Assembly (NCBI RefSeq): GCF_036287235.1
Contig: NZ_CP142850.1
Location: 2,447,336-2,511,335, forward strand
Reading direction: 5' to 3'
Origin: Exiguobacterium sp. 9-2
GTDB lineage: Bacteria > Bacillota > Bacilli > Exiguobacteriales > Exiguobacteriaceae
DNA: 64,000 bases
Both the position numbers and the translations under genes were made by a program. Shown piece after piece: positions 38,876 through 47,132 of this stretch (its first letter is position 1; each line of letters opens with the position of its first letter). Below the pieces are notes generated by a model, which did no database searches, had not been told where the DNA came from, and worked only from the letters and a program-made list of their open reading frames with translations.

Positions 38876-40159
38876 TTAGAGACGCGTCGCACCAGTCTCT
38901 TCTTGTAATTGTTCCGCTATCGCTACAAGTTCTTCCATCGCCCCATTTACTTCACCAAGTGAAGCCGCTTGATGACTAGACGCTTGTAAAACTTGCTCAG
39001 CGTGCTTCGATGCTTCCTCGACCATTGCAAGGATATTCGCTGTCGTTAAGCCAACTTGATCGATTTCTTGATCAGATTTGACTACGAGTTGATCAACCGA
39101 TTTAACGCGTGAGTAAACATTTTCTGTCGAATGATGAATTTCTTCAAATGACGAGCCTGCTTGTTCTACGAGTCCAACACCAGTTGCGACTTCACTCTGA
39201 ACATCCGTCATCGCGTTCGCCGTGTCATTAACAAGACGTTTGACGCCGGAGATCAAATCGGTAATTTCTTTTGCTGATGTCGCCGTCTGTTCAGCAAGTT
39301 TTTTAACTTCTGCTGCAACAACGGCAAATCCACGTCCTGCTTCTCCTGCTCGTGCCGCTTCAATCGATGCATTCAAACTGAGTAAGTTCGTTTGTGCCGA
39401 AATGTCACTGATAACATCCGTAATTCGTGAAATCTCACCTGTCATATCTGTCAAACGACCGTTCAGTGTTGCCGACTGTTCCATCTTCTTCGAAATCATA
39501 TGCATTGCTTCAACAGAATCTGTCGCGAGTGTTTTCCCGTTTTGGGCTTCCGTCTGCATGACCGTCGCCGATTTCAAGGCTTCGTTCATCTCTTTTGCGA
39601 CTTCATCCATCGTCCGTTTAACGGCACCAAGAGCATCCATCGATAGGTAGGCTTGATCGACGTTTTCGTTCATCTTCGCTGACAACTCTGCCATCGCTGA
39701 ACGAATACTCTCCCCTGATGCATTGCCTTCCTGGACTGCTGCTGCGATTTCTTGCGCGGACGCTGTCAGCTTATCGCTTGAACTGCCCATCTGTGTCGCT
39801 TGTTTGCGGATATGTAGAACCATGACTTCGAGTTCATGCATCAATTGGTCGACTTCATCGCCGCGCTTCGCTTCCTCGAAATCGACGTTGAAGTTGCCGT
39901 TCGCGACTTCGCGTGCCGTCTCTGTTGCCTTTTCGATCGCTTTGATCGGTTGACGTAGGATTAATTGCGTCAACGACGTTCCAATCAACGATAACAATAA
40001 GCCAATCCCTGCTCCGAACCAAATTGCGTTCGTATCCGCGACATCAAGTCCGCGGTGGAGATAGAGCACGAGCTGGGCTGAGATACCACTCGTGATGACT
40101 GAGATCGCTAAGACCCAAAAGAATAACCGTACCTTCAAGTTGCTTCGTAATTTACGCAT
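38876..40159 (-). CDS. Methyl-accepting chemotaxis protein
   Basis: The 427-residue protein has two closely spaced membrane helices (about 10-30 and 42-62) with almost no extracellular domain, a HAMP domain (about 63-115) and a long MCP signalling coiled coil with the conserved hairpin tip [24 protein letters not shown]. With no ligand domain outside, it may sense a cytoplasmic or membrane state. ATG 40159 follows GGAAAGGA. It is monocistronic with a sigma-D-type promoter. Confidence 0.94.
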   Translation of the reverse strand: MRKLRSNLKVRLFFWVLAISVITSGISAQLVLYLHRGLDVADTNAIWFGAGIGLLLSLIGTSLTQLILRQPIKAIEKATETAREVANGNFNVDFEEAKRGDEVDQLMHELEVMVLHIRKQATQMGSSSDKLTASAQEIAAAVQEGNASGESIRSAMAELSAKMNENVDQAYLSMDALGAVKRTMDEVAKEMNEALKSATVMQTEAQNGKTLATDSVEAMHMISKKMEQSATLNGRLTDMTGEISRITDVISDISAQTNLLSLNASIEAARAGEAGRGFAVVAAEVKKLAEQTATSAKEITDLISGVKRLVNDTANAMTDVQSEVATGVGLVEQAGSSFEEIHHSTENVYSRVKSVDQLVVKSDQEIDQVGLTTANILAMVEEASKHAEQVLQASSHQAASLGEVNGAMEELVAIAEQLQEETGATRL

Positions 40160-40200
40160 AACCGAAACTTCCTTTCCTGTATCTTCTTTCACCGTCCTCT

Positions 40201-40227
40201 CTATCGGTTTCTTTTGTAACCGTTTTA
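40201..40227 (-). promoter_or_regulatory. Sigma-D-type promoter of the MCP gene
   Basis: Minus strand TAAA (40224-40227), 15-base spacer, ACCGATAG (40201-40208), about 42 bases before the ATG. Confidence 0.72.
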
Positions 40228-40283
40228 AGTCAGTTGACCCGATTTTCAAAAACACTTACCAGTGAACTGACAAAAACACACCA

Positions 40284-40315
40284 AAAAGAGTGATGGACCA
40301 AATCGTCCATCACTC
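40284..40315 (-). terminator. Terminator of the OppA-like gene
   Basis: Perfect GAGTGATGGAC / GTCCATCACTC stem followed by TTTTTGG on the minus strand. Confidence 0.92.
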
Positions 40316-40323
40316 TCTCTTTC

Positions 40324-41832
40324 TTATTTCCGCTCAATCTCAACATACTTATATGAGATATCCGTTCCGACATTGTGTCGTGCGAGATTTTTGACTTCCG
40401 TGTTTTGCAAGAAGGCATTCTTCCGTTGGTAGACCGGTGAGATCGCTTGATCGTCGAGCAACAAGCTTTCCGCTTTACTGAGTAAGGCGAGACGCTTGTC
40501 TTGATCGAGTTCACTTTCAGCCTGTTTCAAGAGACGGTCATACTGTTTGTTCGAATAACCCATCATGTTGAACGGGTTACCCGTCGTGAACAAGTTCAGG
40601 TATGTCGTTGCATCCTGATAGTCTGGTGCCCAGCTCGCAAGTGACAGATCGTAATCCCCTCGTCCTTCACGGGCGAGACGCTCTTTCTTCGGTAGTGATA
40701 ACAATTTAACGTCGACATTCTGCTTCTTCAACGCCCCTTGGATATACTCCCCGATTTTTTTCGAGACGTCGTCATCTTCGATCAACATCGTCAACTCAAG
40801 GTTTTGCTTTGCCAGCACTTTGTTTGCCGCTGCTACATCATATGACGATTCGATTTGACGCGCACTATCGTATTTCGGATCAAGTTCTTTTGGCACGATG
40901 TAGTCAGCAGGGAGTGATCCGTTTCCGAGCAACGTTTCCGTCATCGCTTTTTTATCATATGCCGCATCGATCGCTTGGCGTGTTTCTTTATCTTTTAAGG
41001 CATCTGTTTTTTCGTTCATCCGGATGAAGAACATCCGCGAATCACTGAACGTGTTGTACTCTTTTTGATCCTTATACGTGACGACGTTCTCCGAGTTGAG
41101 TGGCGCGACATCGAGCTCTCCTGACTCGAACAAGTTGATCGCAAGCATCGGATCCTTGATGATTTTAACGTCGACTTCGTCGATTTTGACGTTCTTCCGG
41201 TCTGCGTACTCAGCGTTTTTCGCGAGCGTATAACCTTGTTCCGCTTGATATTTCTTGAACGTGAACGGTCCGTTGTAGACGTTCGTCTTTGGATCCGTTC
41301 CGAACTGGTCGCCTTCTGCTTTGACGATATCTTCCCGGACCGGCATATATGTGCCGAACGTCGTCATGCTGAGAAAGTACGGTGTCGGACGTTTCAGTTC
41401 GATTCGGAGTGTCTCGTCGTCGACTGCTGTCGTTTTTTCGACCGGCTCAAGCAAATAAGCGAACGGTGAGTTCGTTTTGACGACACGCTCGAACGCATAA
41501 CGGAAGTTCTCCGCTGTGACGGGCTTTCCGTCTGACCATTTGGCATTCGGGTCGAGCTTGAACGTGTAGACTTTTCCGTCCTCTGATACGCTATGCGATT
41601 TGGCTGCTGCCGGAACAAGTTCGTTCTTCTCATCAAAACGATAGAGTCCTTCGTAGATTTGATTGAAGATGTTTGACGTGATGGCATCTGCCGGGTCGAC
41701 CGACAGGAGGTCGTAACTTTCCATCGTATGCAAGACCTTTTTGTCCGCTTGTTTGTCTTCTGCTGGTTCTGTCGTTGCACATCCTGCTAATAGGACTGCC
41801 GTACTCGCCGCTGCGATCAATGTCTTTTTCAT
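40324..41832 (-). CDS. OppA-like peptide-binding lipoprotein under T-box control
   Basis: The 502-residue protein has a lipoprotein signal (lipobox LLAGC, Cys at 18) and the SBP family 5 pattern (SVDPADAITSNIFNQIYEGLYRFDEKNELVPAAAKS; WSDGKPVTAENFRYAFERV; VYNGPFTFKKYQ). It should capture peptides outside the membrane for an ABC importer. No permease or ATPase genes are adjacent, so it would have to use a transporter encoded elsewhere. Its leader is a T-box with a Trp specifier, suggesting induction when charged tRNA-Trp is scarce. Confidence 0.93.
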   Translation of the reverse strand: MKKTLIAAASTAVLLAGCATTEPAEDKQADKKVLHTMESYDLLSVDPADAITSNIFNQIYEGLYRFDEKNELVPAAAKSHSVSEDGKVYTFKLDPNAKWSDGKPVTAENFRYAFERVVKTNSPFAYLLEPVEKTTAVDDETLRIELKRPTPYFLSMTTFGTYMPVREDIVKAEGDQFGTDPKTNVYNGPFTFKKYQAEQGYTLAKNAEYADRKNVKIDEVDVKIIKDPMLAINLFESGELDVAPLNSENVVTYKDQKEYNTFSDSRMFFIRMNEKTDALKDKETRQAIDAAYDKKAMTETLLGNGSLPADYIVPKELDPKYDSARQIESSYDVAAANKVLAKQNLELTMLIEDDDVSKKIGEYIQGALKKQNVDVKLLSLPKKERLAREGRGDYDLSLASWAPDYQDATTYLNLFTTGNPFNMMGYSNKQYDRLLKQAESELDQDKRLALLSKAESLLLDDQAISPVYQRKNAFLQNTEVKNLARHNVGTDISYKYVEIERK

Positions 41833-41895
41833 GTGTAGTGCCTCCTGAGAAATATGATGAGCGTTGGATGATTCGGCATACCTTGACGTACAACA

Positions 41896-42185
41896 AAAGG
41901 CGTCCTCTACGCATAGCTAACAGCTAATGCATAGAGGACGCCTGTATCCGCGCGGTGCCACCTCTGATTGAGACGAAGAATCGTCTCCCCTTGTCGCTGG
42001 TCCAACAACCAGCTAGCCCGGTAACGGGGGCAACCGTCCTGTCTACTCGAAGGTTCAACAGGCTCTCAGCGGTCCATTCTCGTTCAGCTTACCGTGTCAG
42101 GCTCTCACCATTCCTGACTCGCTTGGTCGGCAGTGTTGACGATACTTACTCCGCGTCGTCGATGTAATTGATATGGCTTAACTTG
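41896..42185 (-). ncRNA. T-box riboswitch, UGG (Trp) specifier
   Basis: On the minus strand the leader holds the T-box GAGGTGGCACCGCG (41951-41964) and a terminator with long arms AGGCGTCCTCTA / TAGAGGACGCCT plus TTTTG (41898-41943, T-run to 41893). Stem I has a specifier loop flanked by GCGG/CCGC and TCGT/ACGA pairs: 5' strand AGTAAGTA (42143-42150) and 3' strand GAATGGA (42073-42079). AGTA/GAA forms the loop E motif, which places the codon as UGG (42074-42076), followed by A. The T-box bulge UGGC pairs with a GCCA acceptor end, consistent with a G discriminator as in bacterial tRNA-Trp. The stem I apical motif GGAATGGTGAGAGCC is also present. Confidence 0.92.
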
Positions 42186-42191
42186 TTGTTT

Positions 42192-42220
42192 ACTTTACAC
42201 GGCTTGTTTTTCGCTGTCAA
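42192..42220 (-). promoter_or_regulatory. SigA-type promoter of the T-box leader
   Basis: Minus strand TTGACA (42215-42220), 17-base spacer, TAAAGT (42192-42197), ideally placed for the T-box leader. Confidence 0.75.
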
Positions 42221-42230
42221 CGAAAAAAAC

Positions 42231-42623
42231 TCAGAACGGATGGTCTTCTTGTTTTTCTTGTTCCCGACGGACCGGTCGTGGTTGAATCGGTTCGACGTGT
42301 TTGACATGTGTTCGTGTAACGATGCGGTTACTGAGTGCTGCATCGACCAAAATCGTGATCGCTGCTGCCATGTGTAAGAACATCCCAACGACGGGAATGA
42401 CACCGACCGTTGATGCGACGATCCCGACGATGTTCCCTTTTGAAACATTTCCAGCACGTGCCGTCAATACGACAACGACGATGTGGAACGCGAGCATCAA
42501 CCACAGGGCATTATAACCTGAGAAAATAACGATTGAACCACCTAAAAGCGGAATCCCGAGCACCGCTTCCATTCCACCTGATACCCACTTCAACGTCCGC
42601 AATGAATCCTGTCGACTCTCCAT
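42231..42623 (-). CDS. Small membrane protein, unknown
   Basis: The 130-residue protein has three hydrophobic segments (about 17-55 and 62-95) and a basic, Pro/Gln/Glu-rich hydrophilic tail. No family is recognised. A GGAGG site precedes the ATG. It lies upstream of the T-box promoter and is separate from the OppA-like gene. Confidence 0.68.
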   Translation of the reverse strand: MESRQDSLRTLKWVSGGMEAVLGIPLLGGSIVIFSGYNALWLMLAFHIVVVVLTARAGNVSKGNIVGIVASTVGVIPVVGMFLHMAAAITILVDAALSNRIVTRTHVKHVEPIQPRPVRREQEKQEDHPF

Positions 42624-42716
42624 GACGTCGCCTCCTCTTTTTTTCCATATGTTTAGTATACGACGGATCGCAGAAAAGGTTCCAACGTTTTTGTTTAGTT
42701 TCTGTAATAATCATCA

Positions 42717-42745
42717 TAAAAAAGAACGATCCGGAGACCGTTCTT
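42717..42745 (-). terminator. Terminator of the tandem GNAT gene
   Basis: AAGAACG / CGTTCTT stem with extra GG-CC pairs, followed on the minus strand by TTTTTTATG. Confidence 0.85.
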
Positions 42746-42807
42746 CGATGAGGCATCACACGTCCACTCGACTTCTGCGAGCCGAAAAGTCGTAATGCTT
42801 GCTTCAA

Positions 42808-43638
42808 TTAAACCGCCAACACATGGAACTGATAACCACGATGGACGACGAATCCTGCTTCTTTATAAAGATCAAGCGCCCGGTCGTTATCCGTCTCGAC
42901 GTCGAGCTCCAGTTGTGTCCGCCCTGTCCGGAACAACGCTTGAACCATCAGCTTCAGCATCTTCTTCCCGTAACCATTACCTTGGGCTTCCGGACGAACG
43001 GCGAACGCATGAATGCTCGCTTGCGTATCAGAAGCAAGGTAAGCACGGATGACGCCGACCGGTTTGCCGCTCGCGACACCGATGAACGTAATCCGATCAT
43101 CAGATTCGATTGCTTGATAGATCGACTCTGCTTCTTCGTCCGTATTCCCGAACGATTTACCGAGCGTCTCGACGATGAACGGGCGGTCGTCTGCTGTCGC
43201 TTCACGTAATTCGAAATCCGGATCGGCTTTCAAGAACAACTGCGCCTTTTTCAAGATCATGTTGTACTCGGTCATCCGGTACTCAGCACCCAATCCTTCG
43301 AGGACAGCTTGACCTGACTCACTTGCATCGTCAATAACGAACGTAAATGCTTCAACGCCTGCTTCCGTCGCCCGCGCCCGTGCTGCTTCAACGAGTGCCG
43401 TGAAAATGCCTTGTTTCCGGTAATCCGGATCAACGAAGACATTCAATTCCCACTCCGTCGGTAAGTACGCGAATGCTTGTAAATATCCAATCAATTGTTC
43501 GCCATCATAGATTGCGAAATCGTTCTCGCCGACCCAATCGGCTGCGACTTTTAATTCAATGCCATCGTGATCGTTGACACATTTTTCGAGTTGTAATACA
43601 TCTGTTGTTTGTTTGACGTCTGTGACGTTCCATTCCAT
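42808..43638 (-). CDS. Tandem-domain GNAT acetyltransferase
   Basis: The 276-residue protein has two GNAT domains. The first (about 1-130) carries VFVDPDYRKQGIFTALVEAARARA; the second (about 140-276) carries FAVRPEAQGNGYGKKMLKLMVQAL with the intact acetyl-CoA loop QGNGYG. The first loop is less typical (RKQGIF). Substrate unknown. ATG 43638 is preferred over 43644 because the GAGGTG site is seven bases upstream. Confidence 0.85.
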   Translation of the reverse strand: MEWNVTDVKQTTDVLQLEKCVNDHDGIELKVAADWVGENDFAIYDGEQLIGYLQAFAYLPTEWELNVFVDPDYRKQGIFTALVEAARARATEAGVEAFTFVIDDASESGQAVLEGLGAEYRMTEYNMILKKAQLFLKADPDFELREATADDRPFIVETLGKSFGNTDEEAESIYQAIESDDRITFIGVASGKPVGVIRAYLASDTQASIHAFAVRPEAQGNGYGKKMLKLMVQALFRTGRTQLELDVETDNDRALDLYKEAGFVVHRGYQFHVLAV

Positions 43639-43675
43639 ATTCATTCACCTCATTTTCAACTATACCGAACGAACA

Positions 43676-43702
43676 AAAGAAGCACTAGCAAAAGCTAGTG
43701 CT
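43676..43702 (-). terminator. Terminator of the secreted-protein gene
   Basis: Perfect AGCACTAGC / GCTAGTGCT stem followed on the minus strand by TCTTTTGTT; it overlaps the last base of the stop codon. Confidence 0.85.
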
Positions 43703-44184
43703 CATTGCAGTTTGAATGTCTTCATCATCTGCGGGACGTCCTTGACGATCAAGTTTTCGATCGCTTTCTTGCCGACAGCACCTTTAACGGCTTCCGTCGG
43801 TAAGACGTAGTAGTAGGTTTTACTACCTTTCGTCCCGAGATATGTACCATATCCGATTTCACGGTCGAACTGTTTTTTCGAGAGCTTCTTCGGCTCGTAG
43901 TTCAAATTGACGAGCAGCTGATCCGCTCCTTTGACTTTATAATACAACGCGAACGTACCACTCCGCGTGACGACACCGTATTTTGATTTAACGGTCTTAT
44001 TCTTGACGAATTCGACCTTGTCTTGCTGGATTGCCTTTTTCAACGCATCCGTCGTCTTGACCGTATAGCCGAACGTCTTGTTCGCGACGACTCCTTTGCT
44101 ATACGTTACGTTGCTTGCAGCAAAGCCCGTCACTGGAGTCAGACATGCTCCGAGTAAGACTCCTGTCATTGCGATTCGTTTCAT
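43702..44184 (-). CDS. Secreted protein of unknown function
   Basis: The 160-residue protein has a signal peptide (cleavage likely after GFAA, residue 23) and a Lys/Tyr-rich mature part (TYSKGVVANKTFGYTVKTTD; YGTYLGTKGSKTYYYVLPTE). No domain is recognised. AAGGGGG precedes the ATG. Single-gene unit. Confidence 0.7.
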   Translation of the reverse strand: MKRIAMTGVLLGACLTPVTGFAASNVTYSKGVVANKTFGYTVKTTDALKKAIQQDKVEFVKNKTVKSKYGVVTRSGTFALYYKVKGADQLLVNLNYEPKKLSKKQFDREIGYGTYLGTKGSKTYYYVLPTEAVKGAVGKKAIENLIVKDVPQMMKTFKLQ

Positions 44185-44261
44185 GCTGACTCCCCCTTAA
44201 AATGATCGATAGTTATGGATTCCCTTTTGTGAAATAGGTAAACTCTATTCTCGAAAAAGAT

Positions 44262-44290
44262 TTGACGGAATTGTCTAAATTTCTTACGAT
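44262..44290 (+). promoter_or_regulatory. SigA-type promoter
   Basis: TTGACG (44262-44267), 17-base spacer, TACGAT (44285-44290), 32 bases before the ATG at 44322. Confidence 0.7.
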
Positions 44291-44321
44291 AGGGATAACG
44301 AAACGAAATGGGGTTAAAGCG

Positions 44322-44825
44322 ATGACTGAACAAGAACAATTAACGCAAGAACAGCTCGATAACTTGCTCAAGAATGCGTTTGCAATGCAGGTTCCGATCC
44401 TCGAGAAGTTCATGAAGGATACACACGATCGTTATGCACTCGCAACGACGTCGTTCAAGCGTGACATGGAAGCAATGAAAGAGACGGAATGGCATCAGTT
44501 CTTCGCTAGTAAACTGTTACCGCACTTCTTCCTCGAGCACCTCGGATTCGGTGCATCGTTCCGCTTCAATGGACACGACAAGGAAGTCGATCTTCCGGAA
44601 AACGTCGTGCCGGTCCGCAATGATGCCGATGAGCAAATCGACAAGGTCGTCCTTGGGGTCAAAAAGGCGATGCAAGATGAGCACATCAAGAATCACGATC
44701 TCGTCGCGAACTTCTATAAGGAAACACTCGAACTCGCTTGTCAAATGGGCAGCCGTGTCGGGATGAGCGATGAGTTCTATACCCTCGTTAAACCAAGTCT
44801 CGTTCATGCGAACGAAGGCGAATGA
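44322..44825 (+). CDS. Cytoplasmic protein of unknown function
   Basis: The 167-residue protein is helical and charged, without signal peptide or membrane segment (TQEQLDNLLKNAFAMQVPIL; LEHLGFGASFRFNGHDKEVDLPENVVPV). No family is recognised. The ATG at 44322 follows GGGG; the frame is open 20 codons further but that overlaps the promoter. It has a consensus-like promoter and a strong terminator, so it is likely well expressed as a single gene. Confidence 0.7.
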   Translation: MTEQEQLTQEQLDNLLKNAFAMQVPILEKFMKDTHDRYALATTSFKRDMEAMKETEWHQFFASKLLPHFFLEHLGFGASFRFNGHDKEVDLPENVVPVRNDADEQIDKVVLGVKKAMQDEHIKNHDLVANFYKETLELACQMGSRVGMSDEFYTLVKPSLVHANEGE

Positions 44826-44849
44826 TCTTTAACTTCTACCAACATTAAT

Positions 44850-44893
44850 AGGAGAATAGCTTCTGTGTGATACGGAAGCTATTCTCCTTTTTC
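44850..44893 (+). terminator. Terminator of the unknown 167-residue protein gene
   Basis: AGGAGAATAGCTTC / GAAGCTATTCTCCT stem followed by TTTTT. Confidence 0.93.
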
Positions 44894-44908
44894 GTGTGCC
44901 TATTCCAG

Positions 44909-45049
44909 AACGAAGTAGCTCATCCGCGACTCCTACAGGAAAAGAAAGTGCCAATAGCACTTTCGTCGGGGATTAGTAAGACCCTGCAGATGGCACGGAG
45001 TGCAAGATGCCGCGGCTTACTCCCGCCTGTGGAAAGCAAGGATGACGGA
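44909..45049. repeat. Dispersed imperfect palindromic repeat, copy B
   Basis: The outer arms pair: 44921-44939 (around CGACTCCTACAGG) with 45026-45044 (CCTGTGGAAAGCAAGGATG). Inner hairpins include AAAGTGCCAATAGCACTTT. It shares ACTCCTACAGGAAAA and GAAAGCA with copy A at 8322-8416 and matches the general form of Bacillaceae intergenic repeats. No reading frame. Confidence 0.65.
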
Positions 45050-45083
45050 ATCGTTTGTCAAAACCCTCTACCCTTCTATCCAA

Positions 45084-46349
45084 TCAAAATCGTACGTAGA
45101 ACACCGCTCCGCCACCACTTCGGTCGCGGACACCGTAGTCAAATTGATGACTATCAAGAATCATCCGACTGATCGCAAGACCGAGTCCATGCCCGGCACT
45201 GCCTTCTTGTTTGACGTAGACGTCCCAGATCATCGCCCGGTCTTCTGCTCGGACACCCGCTCCTTCATCCTCGACCGTCAATTCGTCATGCGTTAAACGA
45301 ACGGTGACCGTTCCACCGACGGGTGAAGCAAAGCGGGCGTTCATCAAGAAATTAATCAGGACACGTTCGAACATCCGTGGATCAAGGGATTGCCTTATCG
45401 GTTGCAGCTCCATCGCCAGCGTCAGCCCTGCCTGTATGAACGTTCCACGGAGTCGTTCGACTGTCTCAAGTACGAGCTCGTCGAGTGACACATCCGTCTT
45501 TTCAAGCGGCATCCGTCCACCGGCAAGCTTCGAATAAAGTAACGTCTCGTCAATCAGATGACCGAGTCGATCCGTCTCCTCGATGATGCTCGTCGTTACG
45601 TCGGGCAGTTCGTCGACGGGAATGACACCTGCCGCGAGCGCCTCGGTCTCGTTTCGAATGATTGCGAGCGGCGTCCGCAAGTCATGGGTGATACCGGCGA
45701 TGAACGTCTTTTGCAGATGATCCTTTTGTTTGAGTTGTGTCTGCATCTCATCGACGGCGTCAATCAACTCCCCGACTTCATCCTTCGGTCGTGCCGGCAG
45801 GACGACGTCCGTTTCGCCAGCACCAATCTTTTGGGCGACGGACCGGAGCGTCACGATCGGTCGTGTCAAGTGTCGTCCCATGTAGTAAGCAAGCAGTGAT
45901 GCGAGCAGCAACGTCACGAGTAATGCGAGTCCGATCGCGATGTAAACACCGTCGAGGGCGCTACTTGCTAATGGCGCTTGCCGGACCGTCGTAATCCGCG
46001 TTCCGTCAACGGTCAGCTGATATGTCAGCAACCGTTCGTCTTGCACTTCGATGACGTCTTTTTTCTTCAGCCCATCTAAAAGTGGTAACCGTCCCGCTGG
46101 TCCACGCGCACCGATCCGTTGCGTTAATCCATCGGTCGTCAAAAAACCTTGAATGTCACGCGGAATCGGCGTGTCGGCTTCAATCGCCTGTTTGATGATG
46201 TTCGCTTCCCGCGCGAGTTGATCGTACCGTTCACCTTCCGCGAACCGATTGACGAGGAACGCCGTCAAGACGAAACTGAGGACGCCCATCACCAGCAAGG
46301 GACCGATGACGGCGTATAAGAATTTTCGGATCAAAGGGCGTCGTTTCAT
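45084..46349 (-). CDS. Sensor histidine kinase
   Basis: The 421-residue protein has two membrane helices (about 10-33 and 133-155) around an extracellular domain of about 100 residues, a HAMP domain (155-205), a HisKA H-box GITHDLRTPLAI and an HATPase domain with N-box INFLMNARFA, G1 VEDEGAGV and G2 GHGLGLAI. The partner regulator gene overlaps by ATGA. The signal is unknown. Confidence 0.93.
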   Translation of the reverse strand: MKRRPLIRKFLYAVIGPLLVMGVLSFVLTAFLVNRFAEGERYDQLAREANIIKQAIEADTPIPRDIQGFLTTDGLTQRIGARGPAGRLPLLDGLKKKDVIEVQDERLLTYQLTVDGTRITTVRQAPLASSALDGVYIAIGLALLVTLLLASLLAYYMGRHLTRPIVTLRSVAQKIGAGETDVVLPARPKDEVGELIDAVDEMQTQLKQKDHLQKTFIAGITHDLRTPLAIIRNETEALAAGVIPVDELPDVTTSIIEETDRLGHLIDETLLYSKLAGGRMPLEKTDVSLDELVLETVERLRGTFIQAGLTLAMELQPIRQSLDPRMFERVLINFLMNARFASPVGGTVTVRLTHDELTVEDEGAGVRAEDRAMIWDVYVKQEGSAGHGLGLAISRMILDSHQFDYGVRDRSGGGAVFYVRF

Positions 46350-47002
46350 TCAATCGCCTCCAATCGGTAGCCGACCCGGTGGACCGTTTTCAATTGTTGT
46401 TTAATGACAGGTAACTTATCGCGCAATTGTTTGACATGTGTATCGACGGTCCGGGTATCGCCTCCGAATGCGTACCCCCAGACGTCATCAAGAATCTGAT
46501 CCCGGCTCAGTGCTTCCCCGAGATGTTCGATGAAGTAGAGCAACAGTTCGAATTCCATCTTCGCGAGACTGACTGCCTGTTCTCCTGTTTTGACTTGGCG
46601 TCCCTTCTCATCGATCGTCAAGTCACCGAACGCATGGCGGGCGACCGGCCGGACTTTCAATGCCCGTTCGAGCCGGATCGTCAATTCCTTCAGGACGACC
46701 GGTTTGACGAGATAATCATCGGCACCGAGTTCAAGTCCGAAGACACGATCATCTGCCTCCCCACGCGACGTCATCATAAAGACGACCGGCGGTTGGACTT
46801 GTGATTTGATACTTGGTACGAGCGACCAACCGTCACCGTCCGGCAAGCGGACGTCGATTAAGACAGCGTCAAACGTTGTCGTTAAGCACTGTTTCGCCTC
46901 CGCTAACGAACCAGCAATCGTTACCTCATACGCATGGTGACGGAGGAAACGTGCCGTCACCTGCGCTAATTTTTGTTCATCTTCAATCAATAGTACATTC
47001 AT
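46346..47002 (-). CDS. OmpR-family response regulator
   Basis: The 218-residue protein has a receiver domain with acidic pair EDE, phospho-acceptor Asp in LIDVRLPDGDGW and Lys in DDYLVKPV, and a winged-helix C-terminal domain (VDTHVKQLRDKL; VHRVGYRLE). ATG 47002 has GGAGGG six bases upstream; the frame is open 35 codons further without support. It is divergent from the repeat protein gene at 47133 and 11-base repeats lie between them. Confidence 0.93.
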   Translation of the reverse strand: MNVLLIEDEQKLAQVTARFLRHHAYEVTIAGSLAEAKQCLTTTFDAVLIDVRLPDGDGWSLVPSIKSQVQPPVVFMMTSRGEADDRVFGLELGADDYLVKPVVLKELTIRLERALKVRPVARHAFGDLTIDEKGRQVKTGEQAVSLAKMEFELLLYFIEHLGEALSRDQILDDVWGYAFGGDTRTVDTHVKQLRDKLPVIKQQLKTVHRVGYRLEAIE

Positions 47003-47050
47003 GGTCATCCCTCCACTCTTAGTGTAGCGCCTTTTTATCCAGATTTTCCT

Positions 47051-47094
47051 TTCTTCGCAGTTTCTTTGCAACTTCCTCACAACTTTTCTTTCGT
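47051..47094 (+). promoter_or_regulatory. 11-base direct repeats in the divergent intergenic region
   Basis: Three adjacent 11-base units TTCTTCGCAGT, TTCTTTGCAAC and TTCCTCACAAC (47051-47083) are followed by a weaker TTTTCTTTCGT. OmpR-family regulators bind such 11-base tandem repeats. A -10-like TACCAT at 47102-47107 places the repeats over the -35 region of the repeat-protein gene. Binding by the adjacent regulator is inference. Confidence 0.6.
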
Positions 47095-47132
47095 GACCCT
47101 CTACCATAAAAGGTGAAAGGAGTGATCATCCC

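Noticed and set aside
38662-38892. An N-terminal 77-residue extension of Hag
   Set aside because: The extension contains the sigma-D promoter and leader hairpins, lacks flagellin homology, and the conserved MIINHN start has a good GGAGGG site.
42074-42076. Other specifier codons such as AAU or GAA in the T-box
   Set aside because: Placing GAA as the loop E partner of AGTA leaves UGG followed by A as the codon, and the UGGC bulge fits tRNA-Trp.
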